64,000 nt of DNA from Xestospongia muta. Lineage: Eukaryota > Porifera > Demospongiae > Haplosclerida > Petrosiidae. The notes beneath the pieces were generated by a model. That model ran no database searches and was not told the origin of the DNA. It was given only the letters and a program-made list of their open reading frames with translations. The translations under genes were made by a program, and so were the position numbers. The stretch spans positions 2,792,501 through 2,856,500 of the forward strand of contig OY848929.1 of the NCBI GenBank assembly GCA_963693285.1, given 5' to 3'. Shown in pieces: positions 21,523 through 34,754 of this stretch; position 1 is the first letter of the stretch, and every line of letters begins with the position of its first letter.

Positions 21523-22089
21523 AATGATTAAACTTATCAAATATGAATTATTCTAATAACAATGCGGCTCTTTTCTTCTGAATCATTGTGGTACAACATA
21601 TAATAATTTTCCATCCAATTACAGATAGGCTCAGGAACACCTTTCAATGATAAGTCAAAGGAATATAAGTAGTGAGTATATAAAAGTTATGCTCTTTATG
21701 GGCCATCTTCTTACAAGAATTGGTCAAGATAGCTATATGATTCATTCACCAGGGTGGTACGCTAAGATAGATTTATTTAAATCCAAATTTAACTGGCCCC
21801 ATTTGTCTTTTATAAAGTCTGTTATTGTTTCAAATGGTTAGGCATTCTTGTCAATTTTAATTCAGAAGGCTTTTCACAAACATTTCAGCAATGTATATAT
21901 ATACACCATTTTATCAAGTTGAATTAACCTGCTATTCTCAACCTTTTTTTAATTGTTGTTAGTAATTTTATTAACTAGAAGGTCACATATGCAGAAAATG
22001 TCAAACAATTTGTAGTTAAATTCAAAGTTAGACTACACATTTATTACAATTGCAAATGGAGAAACACACAATTTTAATTTTGAAATTTT

Positions 22090-22912
22090 ATTTTCTCCTT
22101 TCAATTGACGACAACTTCAATGTCATCACGAATCTCTAGATCATTGTAATCGAGCTTTCTTGAGCATTTCCGTTTGCGATATTTTGATATTCCACATCCA
22201 ATAACAACAACAAAAATAAGGGTACAAAACATAGTCCCAATAATAACACCAACTAATTCTCCAATCTTGTCTGCTTTATTTTCTTTGTTTCCAGTGCCTG
22301 AGTTAGTATTTTGTAATGTTTCAGCTAATTGTAGCCCATTATTATATTCTGTCTCAGTGTATTTTGTCCATGTTCCATTCTCTTCTTTTACCCAAACAGA
22401 ACCATATGGTCCTACTAAGACCAAAGTGTCAGAAACATTTACGGTCAATTCAGAAGTATCTTCATATGGTGGCAATTTAGCTGGATGCGGCAACTGTTTT
22501 TTAAATGCTGTTATTTCAGTACAGTAATTAATAATACATCCACGATCTATAGCAGCAAAAAAACCACTGTATCCACTGGGACATTTGTGAGGATAATTTC
22601 CCTCATTATATTCATTAGGTGAAGCTGCTAAAGCATTACCAGTTTTACAACTGTCAAATCCTCCAAATGGTACACTGTGTTCTGATCCTCCTATATCATT
22701 GCTCACACATATTTGAATATCTGAGCCTAATTGAAATGGATAAAAAAAGTGGGACATTGTTGTGAATTAGTAACTGGATTTTGCTCCCTAGAAGTATAGA
22801 CACCCCCAATAAGTAGCCAGAACCAGATGGTACAGTTTCATTTGGTGGGAAAGCACACTAGTAGGCATTATAGGTTGCATAATTAGTGACATAAATCTGT
22901 TCACATTCAGAA
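22090..22912 (-). pseudogene. MPEG1-like C-terminal fragment (type A tail)
   Basis: Minus-strand copy of the last ~270 codons of the MPEG1-like gene at 34755-36938, with the same tail (DLEIRDDIEVVVN). It includes the lumenal Cys-rich part, a transmembrane helix (LVGVIIGTMFCTLIFVVVIG) and a basic cytoplasmic tail. The frame is open from 22757 to 22101. Between 22757 and 22912 homology continues but contains a frame break and a lost Trp codon. Homology stops abruptly at 22912, where the sequence switches to one shared with 50122 onward. There is no MACPF domain, so it cannot make a pore. Confidence 0.85.
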
Positions 22913-23500
22913 TTTTATTTTGAAGGATTATTAATTTTAATTATTTTTCTACACAAGAGAAGATTAGATAGATTTATTTTTGTTTATATTTTATAAACTT
23001 TTGGTTACAATTGTTTCTTAACTCTGCTGTTTTATTATTTTACTATACACTGTTGCTATTTACAATAGACTTACCCTTGTACTATTATCTTTAGTCAGTT
23101 GAGGTAATACTTATCTTTATTTTCCTCTTATTTGATTATATGCTCTGTGATGTACTATTAAATTCATTTTCCACTGAAGACGTCTGTATAGAAATCAAAA
23201 CATATTGGATTATATAACAAAACTGTTAAGCTAGTGTTTGCAAAAACGATCAAAATTGATCAAACATGAATTATTCTAATAACGATGGGGCTGTTTTCGT
23301 CTGAATCATTGTGGTTCTGTTTTCTTCTGAACCATTGTTTATCAAGATGAATTAACCTGGTGTTGCCAACCTTTTGTAATTGTTGTTAGTAATTTTATTA
23401 ACTAAATGGTCACACATGTAGAAATGTCACACAATGTTGTAGTTAAATTCAAAGTTAGACTACACAGTAAACAAACTTATTACAACTGTAAATAAAAAAC
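22913..23500 (+). repeat. block shared with the 3' flank of the 50-kb MPEG1 gene
   Basis: Nearly identical to about 50122-50710 (starts aattttattttgaaggatta). It is absent from unit 2. It marks sequence transferred into unit 1 from a locus like the one at 50-53 kb. Confidence 0.85.
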
Positions 23501-23513
23501 ACATAATTAATTT

Positions 23514-25252
23514 TTAATTTGTAAGTAGTTTTCCTTTTAATTGATGGCCATCTTCAAAGTCATCATGAATCTCTTTGCAATAGCGCTTTCTTGAGCATTT
23601 CCGTTTGTGATATTTTGATATTCCACATCCAATAACAAGAAAAATAAGGGTACAAAATATAGTCCCAATAATAACACCAACTAATTCTCCAATCTTGGCT
23701 GCTTTATTTTCTTTGTTTCCAGTGCCTGAGTTAGTATTTTGTAATGTGTCAACCAATTGTAGCCCATTGCTGTATTCTGTCTCAGTGTATTTTGTCCATG
23801 TTCCATTCTCTTCTTTCACCCAAACAGAACCACATGGTCCTACTAAGACCAAAGTGTCAGAAACATTTATGGATAATTCAGAAATATCTTCATATGGTGG
23901 CAATTTAGCTGGATTTGGCAACTGGTTTTTAAATGCTGTTATTTCAGTACAGTAATTAATAATACATCCACGATCTATAGCAGCAAAAAAACGACTGTAT
24001 CCACTGGGACATTGGTGAGGATACTTTCCTTCATTGAATTCATTAGGTGAAGCTGCTAAAGCATTACCAGTTTTACAACTGTCAAATCCTCCAAATGGTA
24101 CACTGTGTTCTGAGCCTCCTATATCATTGCTCACACATATGTTAATATCTGTGCCTAATCGAAGTGGATAAAAAAAGGTTGGACAAAGTCGTGAATTAGT
24201 AATTGAATTTTGTTCCCTAGAAGTGTAGACACCCCCAAATAAGTAGCCAGAACCAGATGGTACAGTTTCATTTGGTGGGAAAGCACACCAGTAGGCATTA
24301 TAGGTTGCATAATTAGTGACATAAATCTGTTCAGATTCATCATGACACCCAAAAACCCAAGCCCAACATTTTTCTTCACAGCGACTTTGTGTGCTTACTT
24401 GTGACAATGTACCTGTATTTAACCATATAGCTTTGTAGCCTGTAGGACAACTGTAGCTCCCTGTTAATGGATTTTTTTGTTGAGCAGACTTTGCACCACA
24501 TACATCAAAGCTTTGTCCATTATAATTCTCACAAAGTCGAAAGACACTTCCAAATGTATAGGCCTGTCGACTTACCTTGCAAGAGTTATCTTCAACATTT
24601 GCTTGAAAATCAAAATTTGGTGATAAAGGATCTGTGCAACCACTATGAGTGTTTCTCTTATAGTAAGTGCTCACTGCTTCTGATATACATTGAATTGTTT
24701 TTGCCAATAGTATATTAGGTAGTTCAGGTACATTTGATATATTGATGGCTTCATACAATGGCTTTCCTCTGTGATCAATAGCTGCTAAATTGTTATGTGA
24801 TATCCTTTTTCCCAGTCACTGTAAGATGAGTCACTGCTTAGCTTAAAAGGTGGACCACCATGAGTAGTGACATGGGAATGTGTTATATTTTCACTGAAAC
24901 TTTCTTCTTGATTATACTTGGATGAAAAAGAGTAATTTGCAAATATGGAAGCAATTACTTTAGTGAATTTAGCTGTTGCCGAAGCTGAAATGGTCAGCTC
25001 TGAATTTGGATTGTTTTCCATGAAATATTTTGAGACAAAAATATTTAGCTCAATTGCAGCTCCAGCTAGTTGACTTGTAATAACATGAGTACCATAGTCA
25101 CGTACTAACAATTGACTTAAATACCTGGCTCTTTCAGTATTGTTATTTTGTATGTTAACTGCAATGTCCAAAACTTGAGACTTGAATGATGGATGAAGGT
25201 TAGCATCTGGATTGGTATGAACAGAATAAAAACGATGATGCAAACCAATTTG
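23514..25252 (-). pseudogene. MPEG1/perforin-2-like, 5'-truncated and frameshifted
   Basis: Minus-strand frames 25243-24785 and 24758-23514 together correspond to MPEG1-like residues from about 160 to the end. They include the MACPF signature (RDYGTHVITS), the Cys-rich membrane-proximal half, a transmembrane helix and a type B cytoplasmic tail (EIHDDFEDGHQLKG). One lost base near 24805, relative to the intact gene at 34755, shifts the frame. The N-terminus, including the signal peptide, is missing because the tandem-duplication junction at about 25250 cuts the gene. A type B tail on a type A-like body suggests past recombination between the two MPEG1 loci. Confidence 0.85.
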
Positions 25253-25839
25253 AATTTGAACAAATGAATTACATGTACCTCTTTCTTTTACTGAGCAATG
25301 TTTATGACTGAAACATTTAGGTTTCTTAGTACTTTTTGATCATTTAGCTGGTAGTCCAATGGTTGTGCAGTCATGGCCTTTAGGTCTACCTCTTTTCTTT
25401 AAAACAGGTGGAAGTTTTAATCCTTAGAAATACTATAATAAAGTATGGCCATAGTATTATAACTCACCCAAAGAACTCTGTTGTTTGAGGATCCTTTAAG
25501 GGATTTCAACAACTGTGAGAGTAGTATCAGAGAGAGAGAGAGGCCTCTTCAGATCAACATAATTTCAGTATAAAAGAACAATAATTAGCAGAGTTTAGAG
25601 AATCGGACAGAAAAAGTTGAACAAAAACTTAGACAAAATTAATATGTATGACAAAAATAAAAAATTATTAAGTGGCATCAAACCTGCACCTGCTATCCAG
25701 AGGCCCTCTCACCTAACCAGAACCTCATTAAAAGAATTGCTTTCAAAATAGTAATTTAAATGAAAGATATGAATATTAATTACCACGCTCGTTGATTGCA
25801 TCATACTTATTGGCCAATCAGAATGGAGTGTCAGTTGAT

Positions 25840-25895
25840 ACAAAACGAAACGGATTTGGACCGAAAACGTTGTCGTGTAAACGGAGCCTTAAATA
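25840..25895. mobile_element. short MITE fragment, unit 2 only
   Basis: About 55 bp (acaaaacgaaacggatttgg through cgttgtcgtgtaaacggagc) are present here but absent at the matching site near 13300 in unit 1. The reverse complement reads like the terminal part of a MITE that begins GGCTCCGTTTACACGACAAC. No second end was found. Confidence 0.4.
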
Positions 25896-26245
25896 GTCAA
25901 AATTTTAAGTTTCCGGTCACGGTTAAATAACCACTTGTATAAGGTGTTTTATTATATTAACAAAAACTAAACAAAATTGACTATCTTAATGATACTAAAA
26001 CTAAAACTAAATGTTTTGGACCTACACAAAACAAAACTATAACTGAAATTTTATTTCTAAATTTCATTTTAATAACTTTAATTGTTAATCTTATTGTTCA
26101 TTATTTAGTTTTTATGCATAAAGTCTATTTATGCATCAAGATGTGCTTATAAAGAAAATTTAATTTTTAACTGCTATTATTGCTATAACTACATAATCAT
26201 ATTAAAGTACGTGTGTATATATATCCGATATCAACTTTTAGAGGG

Positions 26246-29200
26246 ATGGCTATCAACTTCTTTGCGATGGCTAGATGGATATGTCTGTTCGTTTTCTTGA
26301 TTCCCATTACAAGAGGAAAGTACGTCAGGCCTAAAGACTTTGACAGTAAAGCTAATGTTCAACTGTGGTACTGCGACCGTAAAGCGTCTGGTCAACAATG
26401 GTAAGAGCCGCCACGTCACGAAGTAGAAGTATAATTTAGTATTATTTTGATCTTTTCACAGGACTTATCAAAGTAATGATAATACTTTGCGACTTTTGAA
26501 TAAGCCTTCGAAGTGCCTTCATGCAGTGGATGATATTGGCAGTGGTGTATGGTAAGTAATGTTGTGGTGTGTAGGAGGTGTGTATTAGGTGTGTTAGAGG
26601 CGGATCATTAAAATTTAAATAGCTTAACTCCGCCCCATTTTGAATATTACCATAATTATTATCAAATTCATTGATAACTAATATATTTCTATTCTAAACT
26701 TAATATATATAATAAACTCAATAATATTGGATTAAACACATGTTTGAAAAAAGTAGTTAAATAATATGCTTGTGCATGTGGAGAATAAGTCTGCCTAGGA
26801 ATGAGCTAGAGAAAAATGGCTTGTACTATTCAAAGGACCATGCAAGTTTGTAAATTTATCAAAAACTAGAGCTCAGACTGTTTAAGAAAGTCACAAAACA
26901 GAAATCCCATACAAAGCAAATGGCGTCCTTTGCATTCTACCATGACCCACATAATTTGCATTTTATCAACAAATGCTTGTGCAAGCATTCTCCAATTTCA
27001 ACAAAAAAGTTCATAAACTATTGAAAATGCCTTTAACAGTATAAATAGAATATATTAAAAGAGACAGTTGCAAAGAACAACAAAGAGTTTCAGTATGACT
27101 CATAAATACTTTAAACTATGATGTCACATCCAGGTTAGGTTGATAACATTGTTATAATTGAACTTCCACTAAACTAAAGTCATTCTCAGCACAAACAGTA
27201 TATTTTAGGACAATGTTTCAATGGCTACATACACTTTTCTTGTTTTATGAATTTATAATGAATGTTTGACATAACAATAGTGTATGTAGCTATAGAATAT
27301 ACACGTATCATATTTTAGTGGGATAAACTATATGTTTATTGTTAGAACTGGGACTGTATGCGGAAGGAGCTTCAAATACTTGTGTGTACTGTCACTTAAT
27401 ACAAGTACTTATCTTAGTTTTACCATTTAAAGTATGTGCTTTTGTGTGCCAAGTGGCTGCTAACTTATGTGGTTGAGCAATTTTGGTGATGTGTGACAAG
27501 TAGATTGTCAATATAGAAACTGGAGTAAACAAACAAAGAAAAGCAAGTTTGTTGCTGCATTTGAAGCAAACACAGGTGCAGTGTTGAAATATTGGTATGT
27601 ACCAACTAGCTCCAGTCTTCTAACTTAGAATGTGGACCTTTAGAATTAATTATAATTAGACTCTTTGGTGTTGTACACTACTTACTATAGAGAGATTAGC
27701 ATAATATGTATACATATCAACATGTGACTACATGGTTTAAGCTTAAGTAGGTGCTAAAATGACATTATGTTATGTGACTTGTCCTAAGACAGATATAGTA
27801 TTTCGATTCTCCTTCTCTATTCATAAGCGTTCCTGTTAGAGCTTAAGGTACACAGAAGTTAATGAAATCATATCAAATAGAATGTGATTTTTTCATTTTT
27901 AGCAAAATTGTATATTAAATATATGTACATTAATGTTTACTATCTTCAAATGACTTATAGTTGTCTGAGATATCAGAATTTGTTCCAATATATTCAGTAG
28001 CAACACCTTTTCCATTCAGTGGTTTGTACTGATCCTTCATTAGTGCCAAAAATAACAATGATAACTGATGGATAATCAACACAGAATGTTGGTAGATTAT
28101 ACAATACTCAATAACAAATAGCAGGACTAGAAATATCTGAGATTTGCCATATCCAGTTATCAAAGAAATATAACAATGATTCCTCTCTAAAACTAAGATA
28201 GCCTTTCTCTGTTTGTCCTTCAGACAGTGGCGTAGCCAAGCCCGGGCCAGGTAGGGCCTGAGCCCTACCAATAGCTTTATAGGCCCTAGGAATCGATATT
28301 GCATTTAATTATATTCATGCTCATTAATGATAATATAATTAGTAATAAATTAAGTAGAACTAAGGGTGTGGCATGTCCCACCTAATCAACGTGAGTCAAC
28401 ATGTCGAGGCAGCTGACATTTTACAATTGTAGCCAATCAGTCCAATCTTCTCGTACTCGCGAATGTTCTTCTCTGGGTTCTCCCAGTGCCAGCTCACCAT
28501 CCTCTTCATCACCTTCCACGTCATGTGAGAGCCAGGTACCACCCGACGTTGCACAAGGCCCAGGTTTCTCACCTGTTCGGCCAAGAAGCATAACTTTTCC
28601 CTCAAGAAATTTTTCGGGAAAACTACTTTCTTGTCTTGATACTATTGCGATGGAGACAGTCTTGGCAAAGCGAGCCCTCAAAGACAAGGATATGACTAGC
28701 CTTAATTATGTTATCCAAGAAGTTTATCAGTTAAAGGCTGCTTTTCCTTCTCTATTGAAACTCTTACAAATTACACAGACAATTGCAGTTAGTACTGCAG
28801 AGTGTTAACGAAGTTTTTCAGCCCTTAAAAGGATAAAAACATACCTGAGATCCACAATGTCAAATGATAGACTGTCTAACCTTGCCATCTTGTCCATTGA
28901 AAAAGACTTATCTAAGAACATATCTTTGGAAGTGATGGAAGAATTCAGCCGTAGTGGTAGCGTTAACCGTAGAATTGTACTTGCATATATAATACTTATC
29001 TTTAATTAAGACGTGTAGCCACGCCTTCTAATGAAATTATTACTCGAAAAAATTTTCGGAGCGCTTCGTGCGCCAATCACCCTCCTCGCCCTACCAATCA
29101 TACATCCCTAGTTACGCCACTGCCTTCAGACACCCACAAGCCTTTCAAAGACAATAAAATCGAAATTGAATTGTGACTGTGTTTTCCTCCATAATCCATA

Positions 29201-32200
29201 ATTAGCCATTTATATATAACTTCACTTGGCTTTTATGAGAACAATTTACAGCCACTATATAAATATTTTAGTACTGCCCGCATTCTATGCCTTCCAACAG
29301 GCAAGATGCTAAGGTCACTTCTAGACGTTCCTCCAGCCACCAGTTTATCAAAAAGGAGGAGGGACCAGCTTGCTAGACTAGTTAACAGCTTATGCTCAGG
29401 GCAACCAGTGAATTTTATAAGCTTTTACCATGAGTGATGACAATGGACGTGGCTGATTGACCTTTAGAGCAGCTAGCTTTCTTCTTCACCTTTTAGTGGC
29501 ATTGTTAGCTCTATATTATTTCAAACTTAACACTTACTGTTAGGTTTGCTTCCTCAAAATAAGATATTTTTTAGTGGTAGTCTTGTTTGTGATCTGTGCT
29601 AAACTGTAAAATTATTCTGATATTATTGGAGTTGTAAGTTCATGTATCTTAGTTCACCTGATACATATGTTTAAGGTAGTCTAGTTTTAAAAAAGGTATA
29701 TTTCTTTTGTTACATCTGAAGACAGTATTCATTACATCTAATCAGTGAATATAATTTACAAGGGCAGATCTAGGTGTAGCTTGAGAGACACAAACATTCA
29801 TTTCTTGTGTAATATATACATATTTATTGGAAATTCCATTATATGTTTAACAAGTAGAAACTAACCATTGGCCACACCCATGAAATGCTTAGATTATATA
29901 GCCTTTCTGAATTCGTCAATCGTCCTTTTATTGAAGCCATAATAAAGTGCAGACCTGGTGAAACTAAACACTAAGTACTAAACTTTCTAACTACTAACAA
30001 AAGACAAAGAAATAGGATCTTATTCTGATTATATAGGTTATATGATTGTTTTAATGACTATAAGGACCTCACTTACCAACATCAACAATGGTTGTTGACC
30101 AACAATGGTACTCTCATCAATACCATGTCAGGAAAATGTCTTGAAACAGACTCAGGAGGTTAGTACAATATCCATGAGATTGTTGTGTATTGTTCTCTCC
30201 ATCTAGATCTCACACTCAAATCTATCATACAGTTAGGTACTTGTAATAGAAAAGATAGACAAATTTGGATCTATAATAGCCAGGATCAAACGCTAAGGCC
30301 CACACTAGATCAGAACATGTGTCTTGATGTAGGCAGTACTGGGTCATGTTCAGTACACCCATGGAATACATATTCTTACTGTAATTACAAATTAAATGTA
30401 GAGACCAGAGTGAAAGACTTATTACCAAGAATGACTTTAGCTGAGAAAGTACAGATTTATTGTTGGGAGTCTAGTATAAGACATTTTGTTTACTTTAGGT
30501 TGGTCTAATGCAGAATGATTATGGTGGAGTTCCAAATCTAGCTATACCAGTATTTGGTCATACTGAATGTACTCATGGAACATTTAATAATGGTCATCTA
30601 AAAACAACTTTGTTTCCTCAAGCAATAACGTTTGCCAGGAGGTAAAAAGTAAACAATACACTGACAGTTGTTGCACACTACTTCAGTCTAGCATTCCTCT
30701 TACACTGTGCAATGTACATAGACTGTTGACATTAGTATGGACAATCACATTACTGAAGTCTGCTTACACTGTTCAATGTAGACTGTTGACATATTTCCTA
30801 ACACTATTTAGTAAGGCAATTACGTGATTGAAGCATCTTAAAATGTGCAATTTAGACATTGTTGATGTATGTCCAACTTTGTTTAGTATGAGCAATCACA
30901 TGACTGAAGTATTCTTAAACTATGCAATGTAGACTGTTAACGTATGTCCTACTTTGTTTAGTATGGACAATTATTAAACTGTGCAACATAGACTGTTAAC
31001 GTATGTCCTAATTGTACTTGGACAACATAGTAGTGTGTATATCATTCTTATAATATTTTCTGTAGTTTTAATCGTCAATTAGTTTTTGACATAGCAAGAG
31101 CTATTTCTGATGAAGTGAGAGCTAAGCATAACACAGCTAATGCTATGGGGATATATAAATACCCATTTGGTGTAGTTTGTTGGGCTCCAGTAGTTAATGT
31201 ATGCAGAGACCGTAAGTGAACAAATATTGTTTCAGTCCTCTCACTCTCACTCCTCTGTAGCTCGTTGGGGACGTTGTCAAGAAGGTTATGGTGAAGATCC
31301 ATTCCTACAAGGACAACTAGCAACACAGTACATCAAAGCTTTACAAAACAGTCCTAATTCATCTTATATTGAAGCTGTGGTGAGTGCTGTTCTGTCTTTT
31401 AATAAATAATATAGTTTAATATCTTTGTTACAGGCAACATGTAAACATTTTGATGTTCACAGTGGACCAGAAGACATTCCTGTAGATAGAATGTCATTTA
31501 ATTCTGTGGTCTCTTATCGTGATTGGATTGACACATTTCAACCAGCATTTAAAGCATGCAATGATGCAGGTGTCATGTCATACATGTGTAGTTATAATGC
31601 AATCAATGGCGTACCGTCTTGTGCTAACTCTGAATTATTGACTGAACTGTTACGTGAAAAATGGGGATTTGATGGTTTTGTGGTCTCTGATTGCAGTATG
31701 TATTCTATTTCTTTTTTCTGTATTTATTTATTAACATTTTTAGATGCTGTAAGTCATGTATATACTGATCACCATTTTGCTCGTTCTGATGTTGAAGCAG
31801 CTGTTTTCTGTGCAAAAGCTGGGTGTGATTGGAATTGTGGTAAGTAACCTTGTATAATCAAGACCATATAATTTTTTTAATAATAGGATCTGAATATTCT
31901 CATTTGTATGATGCTGTTCAACAAGATCAATTATCTGAAGATGCTCTTGATGTGCCTGTAGCTAGATTACTCAAAGTTATGTTTCGTTTAGGACTGTTTG
32001 ATCCACCTGAGATTGTGAACTTTCAACAGTGAGTAATGAGTAGTTTTATTACTCAATAATAATAACATTTTTTGTTCCTTTTAAGTCTCGATATGTCAGT
32101 TGTAGATGACCACGTTACTATAAATAGATTGGCAGCAAAACAATCTGTAGTTCTCTTGAAAAATAAAAACAACATTTTACCTCTTGATTTAACTAAATAC

Positions 32201-33608
32201 AAGCATGTACTTGTTGTTGGTCCATGTGCTGATGATCAAAGTTGTGCTACAGGTAATATAAATTATAGATGTTGTCAGCATGTATGGTTCAATTAATTAT
32301 AGGTGATTATGCTCCCACTCCTAAATATATTACTACTGTGTATGAATCTTTGATTACCAATACTAATTTGACAGTAAGTTAATGTAAAATGAATAGTAGA
32401 TATATAATATAAATGTTTTTCGTTATGCAACTTTTTTCAAGCTATCTTTTCCTATAGGTCACTTTTGTTGATAATGTATGTGGAGGTGGTGTTTCATGTT
32501 CTAGTGTAGATTTGGATTCAGTAAAAGTGGCAGTTACATTTGCTGATGTAATACTGTATGTTGGAGGTTTAAGTTTTGCAATAGAAGAAGAAGGAACTGA
32601 TCGCAGTAGTATTGAACTACCTGGCTATCAATCTTATGTAATTTCTAAGTAAGTTAAGGAAGTAGATGATTTGCAATAAGTGTATGTTTGTCTCATAGGT
32701 TAGTATCTTCACGGAAGCCTGTGATTGTAGTATTATACCATGGAGCTCCTGTTATTTCCTCTGTTTATCAAGATGTTGATGCTTTACTTAGTATTGGTTA
32801 CGGAGGACAAGGTAAAGAGAGAAATGCAGTACTGTAATCATCAAATTGGATTATGAAAAAATTCTGTGTTTATTTTAGAGGCTGGTAATGCAGTGTTAGA
32901 TATTTTAACTGGAGCACATAATCCATCTGGAAGGGTGGTAGTGACGTGGTATGCTGGAGATAATCAACTACCTTATATGACCGACTACAGTATGGTAAAC
33001 AGGACCTATCGCTATATGGAAGGAAAACCCATGTTCTATTTTGGATATGGACTATCATATACTACATTTACTTACAGTGATCTTAAGGTATTAACTGTGT
33101 TCAATGCAGTGTATCTATATTGTAATGGGTAGATCTCAGCAACTGATGTCAAATCTTGTCAAAGTTTGAGTGGCTCATTTATTGTGCGTAATACTGGCTC
33201 TGTTAAAGGAGATGAAGTAGCACAAGTTTACATGTCATTTACTGTAAGCCTGTCACTTCTAAACTTTTTCTTCACTGTTATCTCTCTTAGAATGCTTCTG
33301 TACCTACTCCAAAAATTAAACTAGTTGGTTTTGAACATATCTCTGATCTAGCTCCAGGAGATTATGCTACAGTTACATTCTCTATATCTCCGGAACAAAT
33401 GACAGTGAGTGTATAGAAAAAAGAGTCATTGTGATTATCTTGTCATCTCAAGGTTGTTCGTGAGGATGATTTTGCTCAGATAATAGAGCCAGGATTCTTT
33501 GATCTATATGTTGGGGGTCATCAACCAGATGATATTGATGGTCCCAGTAATATACTGAAATCTACATTCAATGTGATTGGAGATATTACTCTGTTTTCTG
33601 AATGCTAA
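26246..33608 (+). CDS. secreted GH3 glycosidase with ricin-type lectin domain, copy 2
   Basis: Second copy of the 18-exon gene. Exon 1 is 26246-26400, exon 2 is 26462-26551, exon 3 starts at 30037, and the stop is at 33606-33608. Splice sites and frame are conserved throughout. The predicted protein is one residue longer than copy 1 because exon 11 carries an extra Asn codon (KNKNNILP). Substitutions are mostly conservative, for example DRMSF for NRMSF, HVY for QVY and SSRKPV for SSGKPV. The signal peptide, QxW lectin repeats, KHF motif and SDC nucleophile motif are all kept. So both copies appear functional. Intron 2 contains a hAT element absent from copy 1. Role as for copy 1: hydrolysis of beta-linked glycans outside the cell or in lysosomes, guided by the lectin domain (inference). 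Confidence 0.9.
27930..28224 (-). pseudogene. RecQ-like helicase fragment, copy 2
   Basis: Same antisense fragment as at 16186-16500. Here the frame is open further upstream (LKDKQRKAILVLERNHCYIS, then TGYGKS), because unit 2 keeps the 2 bp lost in unit 1. A hAT element is inserted at 28225. The residue after TGYGKS is Q here, L in unit 1. Confidence 0.6.
28225..29122 (+). mobile_element. hAT transposon derivative, unit 2 only
   Basis: The ends are CAGTGGCGTA and its reverse complement, a classic hAT end. The 8-bp target duplication CCTTCAGA is perfect (28217-28224 and 29123-29130), and unit 1 preserves the empty site near 16470. The plus-strand frame from ATG 28401 joins an N-terminal segment of a zinc-finger-type hAT protein (SRQLTFYNCSQS, PVRPRSITFPSRNFSGK) directly to the C-terminal dimerisation region. 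The latter includes RSFSALKRIKTYLRSTMSND and LSNLAILSIEKDL. The catalytic core is deleted, and an in-frame TAA at 28806 interrupts the conserved EC-x-RSFS motif. It is a dead internal-deletion copy, moved in trans after the tandem duplication. Confidence 0.92.
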
Positions 33609-33869
33609 CAGACTAATATTAATTTATTTTAATGATAAGTGTACAGTAGTATATACATTATAATGCCGTTTCTCAAGCAACAGACTATTATCTTGTATAA
33701 ACTAATGTAGCTAGGTTTATTTGTATGACTTTTATAACTTTGATGACTTTTAAATGTTTTCACAAATACCAGCTTAACAAGTTTGTTATAAAATCCAGGC
33801 ATCTTGACCTCTATGTAGAAGTCTTCAGTGGAAAATGAATTTAACAGTACATTGTACAGCTTAGAAACA

Positions 33870-34175
33870 AGAAATTTGTTATCCCCACAAGAAAGGAAAA
33901 GAACTATATACAAAATTCTTTGTGTCCTAAAATGTACATTGGAAGAACTAAACAGTTGTTAGACCTCATACTGAAAGAACATAAACCAAACATTAGCATC
34001 AGGGAAGTCAGACTATGCTGCATGTGGGCAACAGTGATTGAACCACCATTCCCACTTATATCAAAGATAATATCTGGAAGCATGGTATATAAGATCCCAC
34101 AGTGGTCTAATGAATAGAGATAATGGATATCTGTCCTCAATTTATAACAAACACACCCTTATCTATCATTTGTGA
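33870..34175 (+). pseudogene. Penelope-like GIY-YIG fragment, copy 2
   Basis: Duplicate of 21210-21522, with the same frameshift between the YIGRTKQLLDL half and the EAWYIRSHSGLMNRD half. The shared frameshift shows the fragment was already dead before the duplication. Confidence 0.6.
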
Positions 34176-34754
34176 AATGATTAAACTTATCAAATATGAA
34201 TTATTCTAATAACAATGCGGCTCTTTTCTTCTGAATCATTGTGGTACAACATATAATAATTTTCCATCCAATTACAGATAGGCTCAGGAACACCTTTCAA
34301 TGATAAGTCAAAGGAATATAAGTAGTGAGTATATAAAAGTTATCCTCTTTATGGGCCATCTTCTTACAAGAATTGGTCAAGATAGCTATATGATTCATTC
34401 ACCAGGGTGGTACGCTAAGATAGATTTATTTAAATCCAAATTTAACTGGCCCCATTTGTCTTTTATAAAGTCTGTTATTGTTTCAAATGGTTAGGCATTC
34501 TTGTCAATTTTAATTCAGAAGGCTTTTCACAAACATCTCAGCAATGTATATATATACACCATTTTATCAAGTTGAATTAACCTGCTATTCTCAACCTTTT
34601 TTTAATTGTTGTTAGTAATTTTATTAACTAGAAGGTCACATATGCAGAAAATGTCAAACAATTTGTAGTTTAATTCAAAGTTAGACTACACACTTATTAC
34701 AATTGCAAATGGGGAAACACACAATTTTAATTTTGAAATTTTAATTTTCTCCTT

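Larger units (their letters stand above)
12750..25252 (+). repeat. tandem duplication unit 1 (about 12.5 kb)
   Basis: Sequence from acatgtacctctttctttta (12750) to a point inside an MPEG1-like frame (about 25250) recurs from about 25268 to about 36475 with the same order and orientation. The right end breaks inside MPEG1 coding sequence and unit 2 starts within about 20 bp, with a short filler. Unit 1 carries two insertions that unit 2 lacks (14506-14693 and 15070-15580). It also has extra MPEG1/flank sequence (22913 to about 24180). Confidence 0.9.

Noticed and set aside
22174..22527. 117-codon plus-strand frame, repeated at 34828-35181
   Set aside because: Antisense to MPEG1-like coding sequence; conserved only because the sense gene is.
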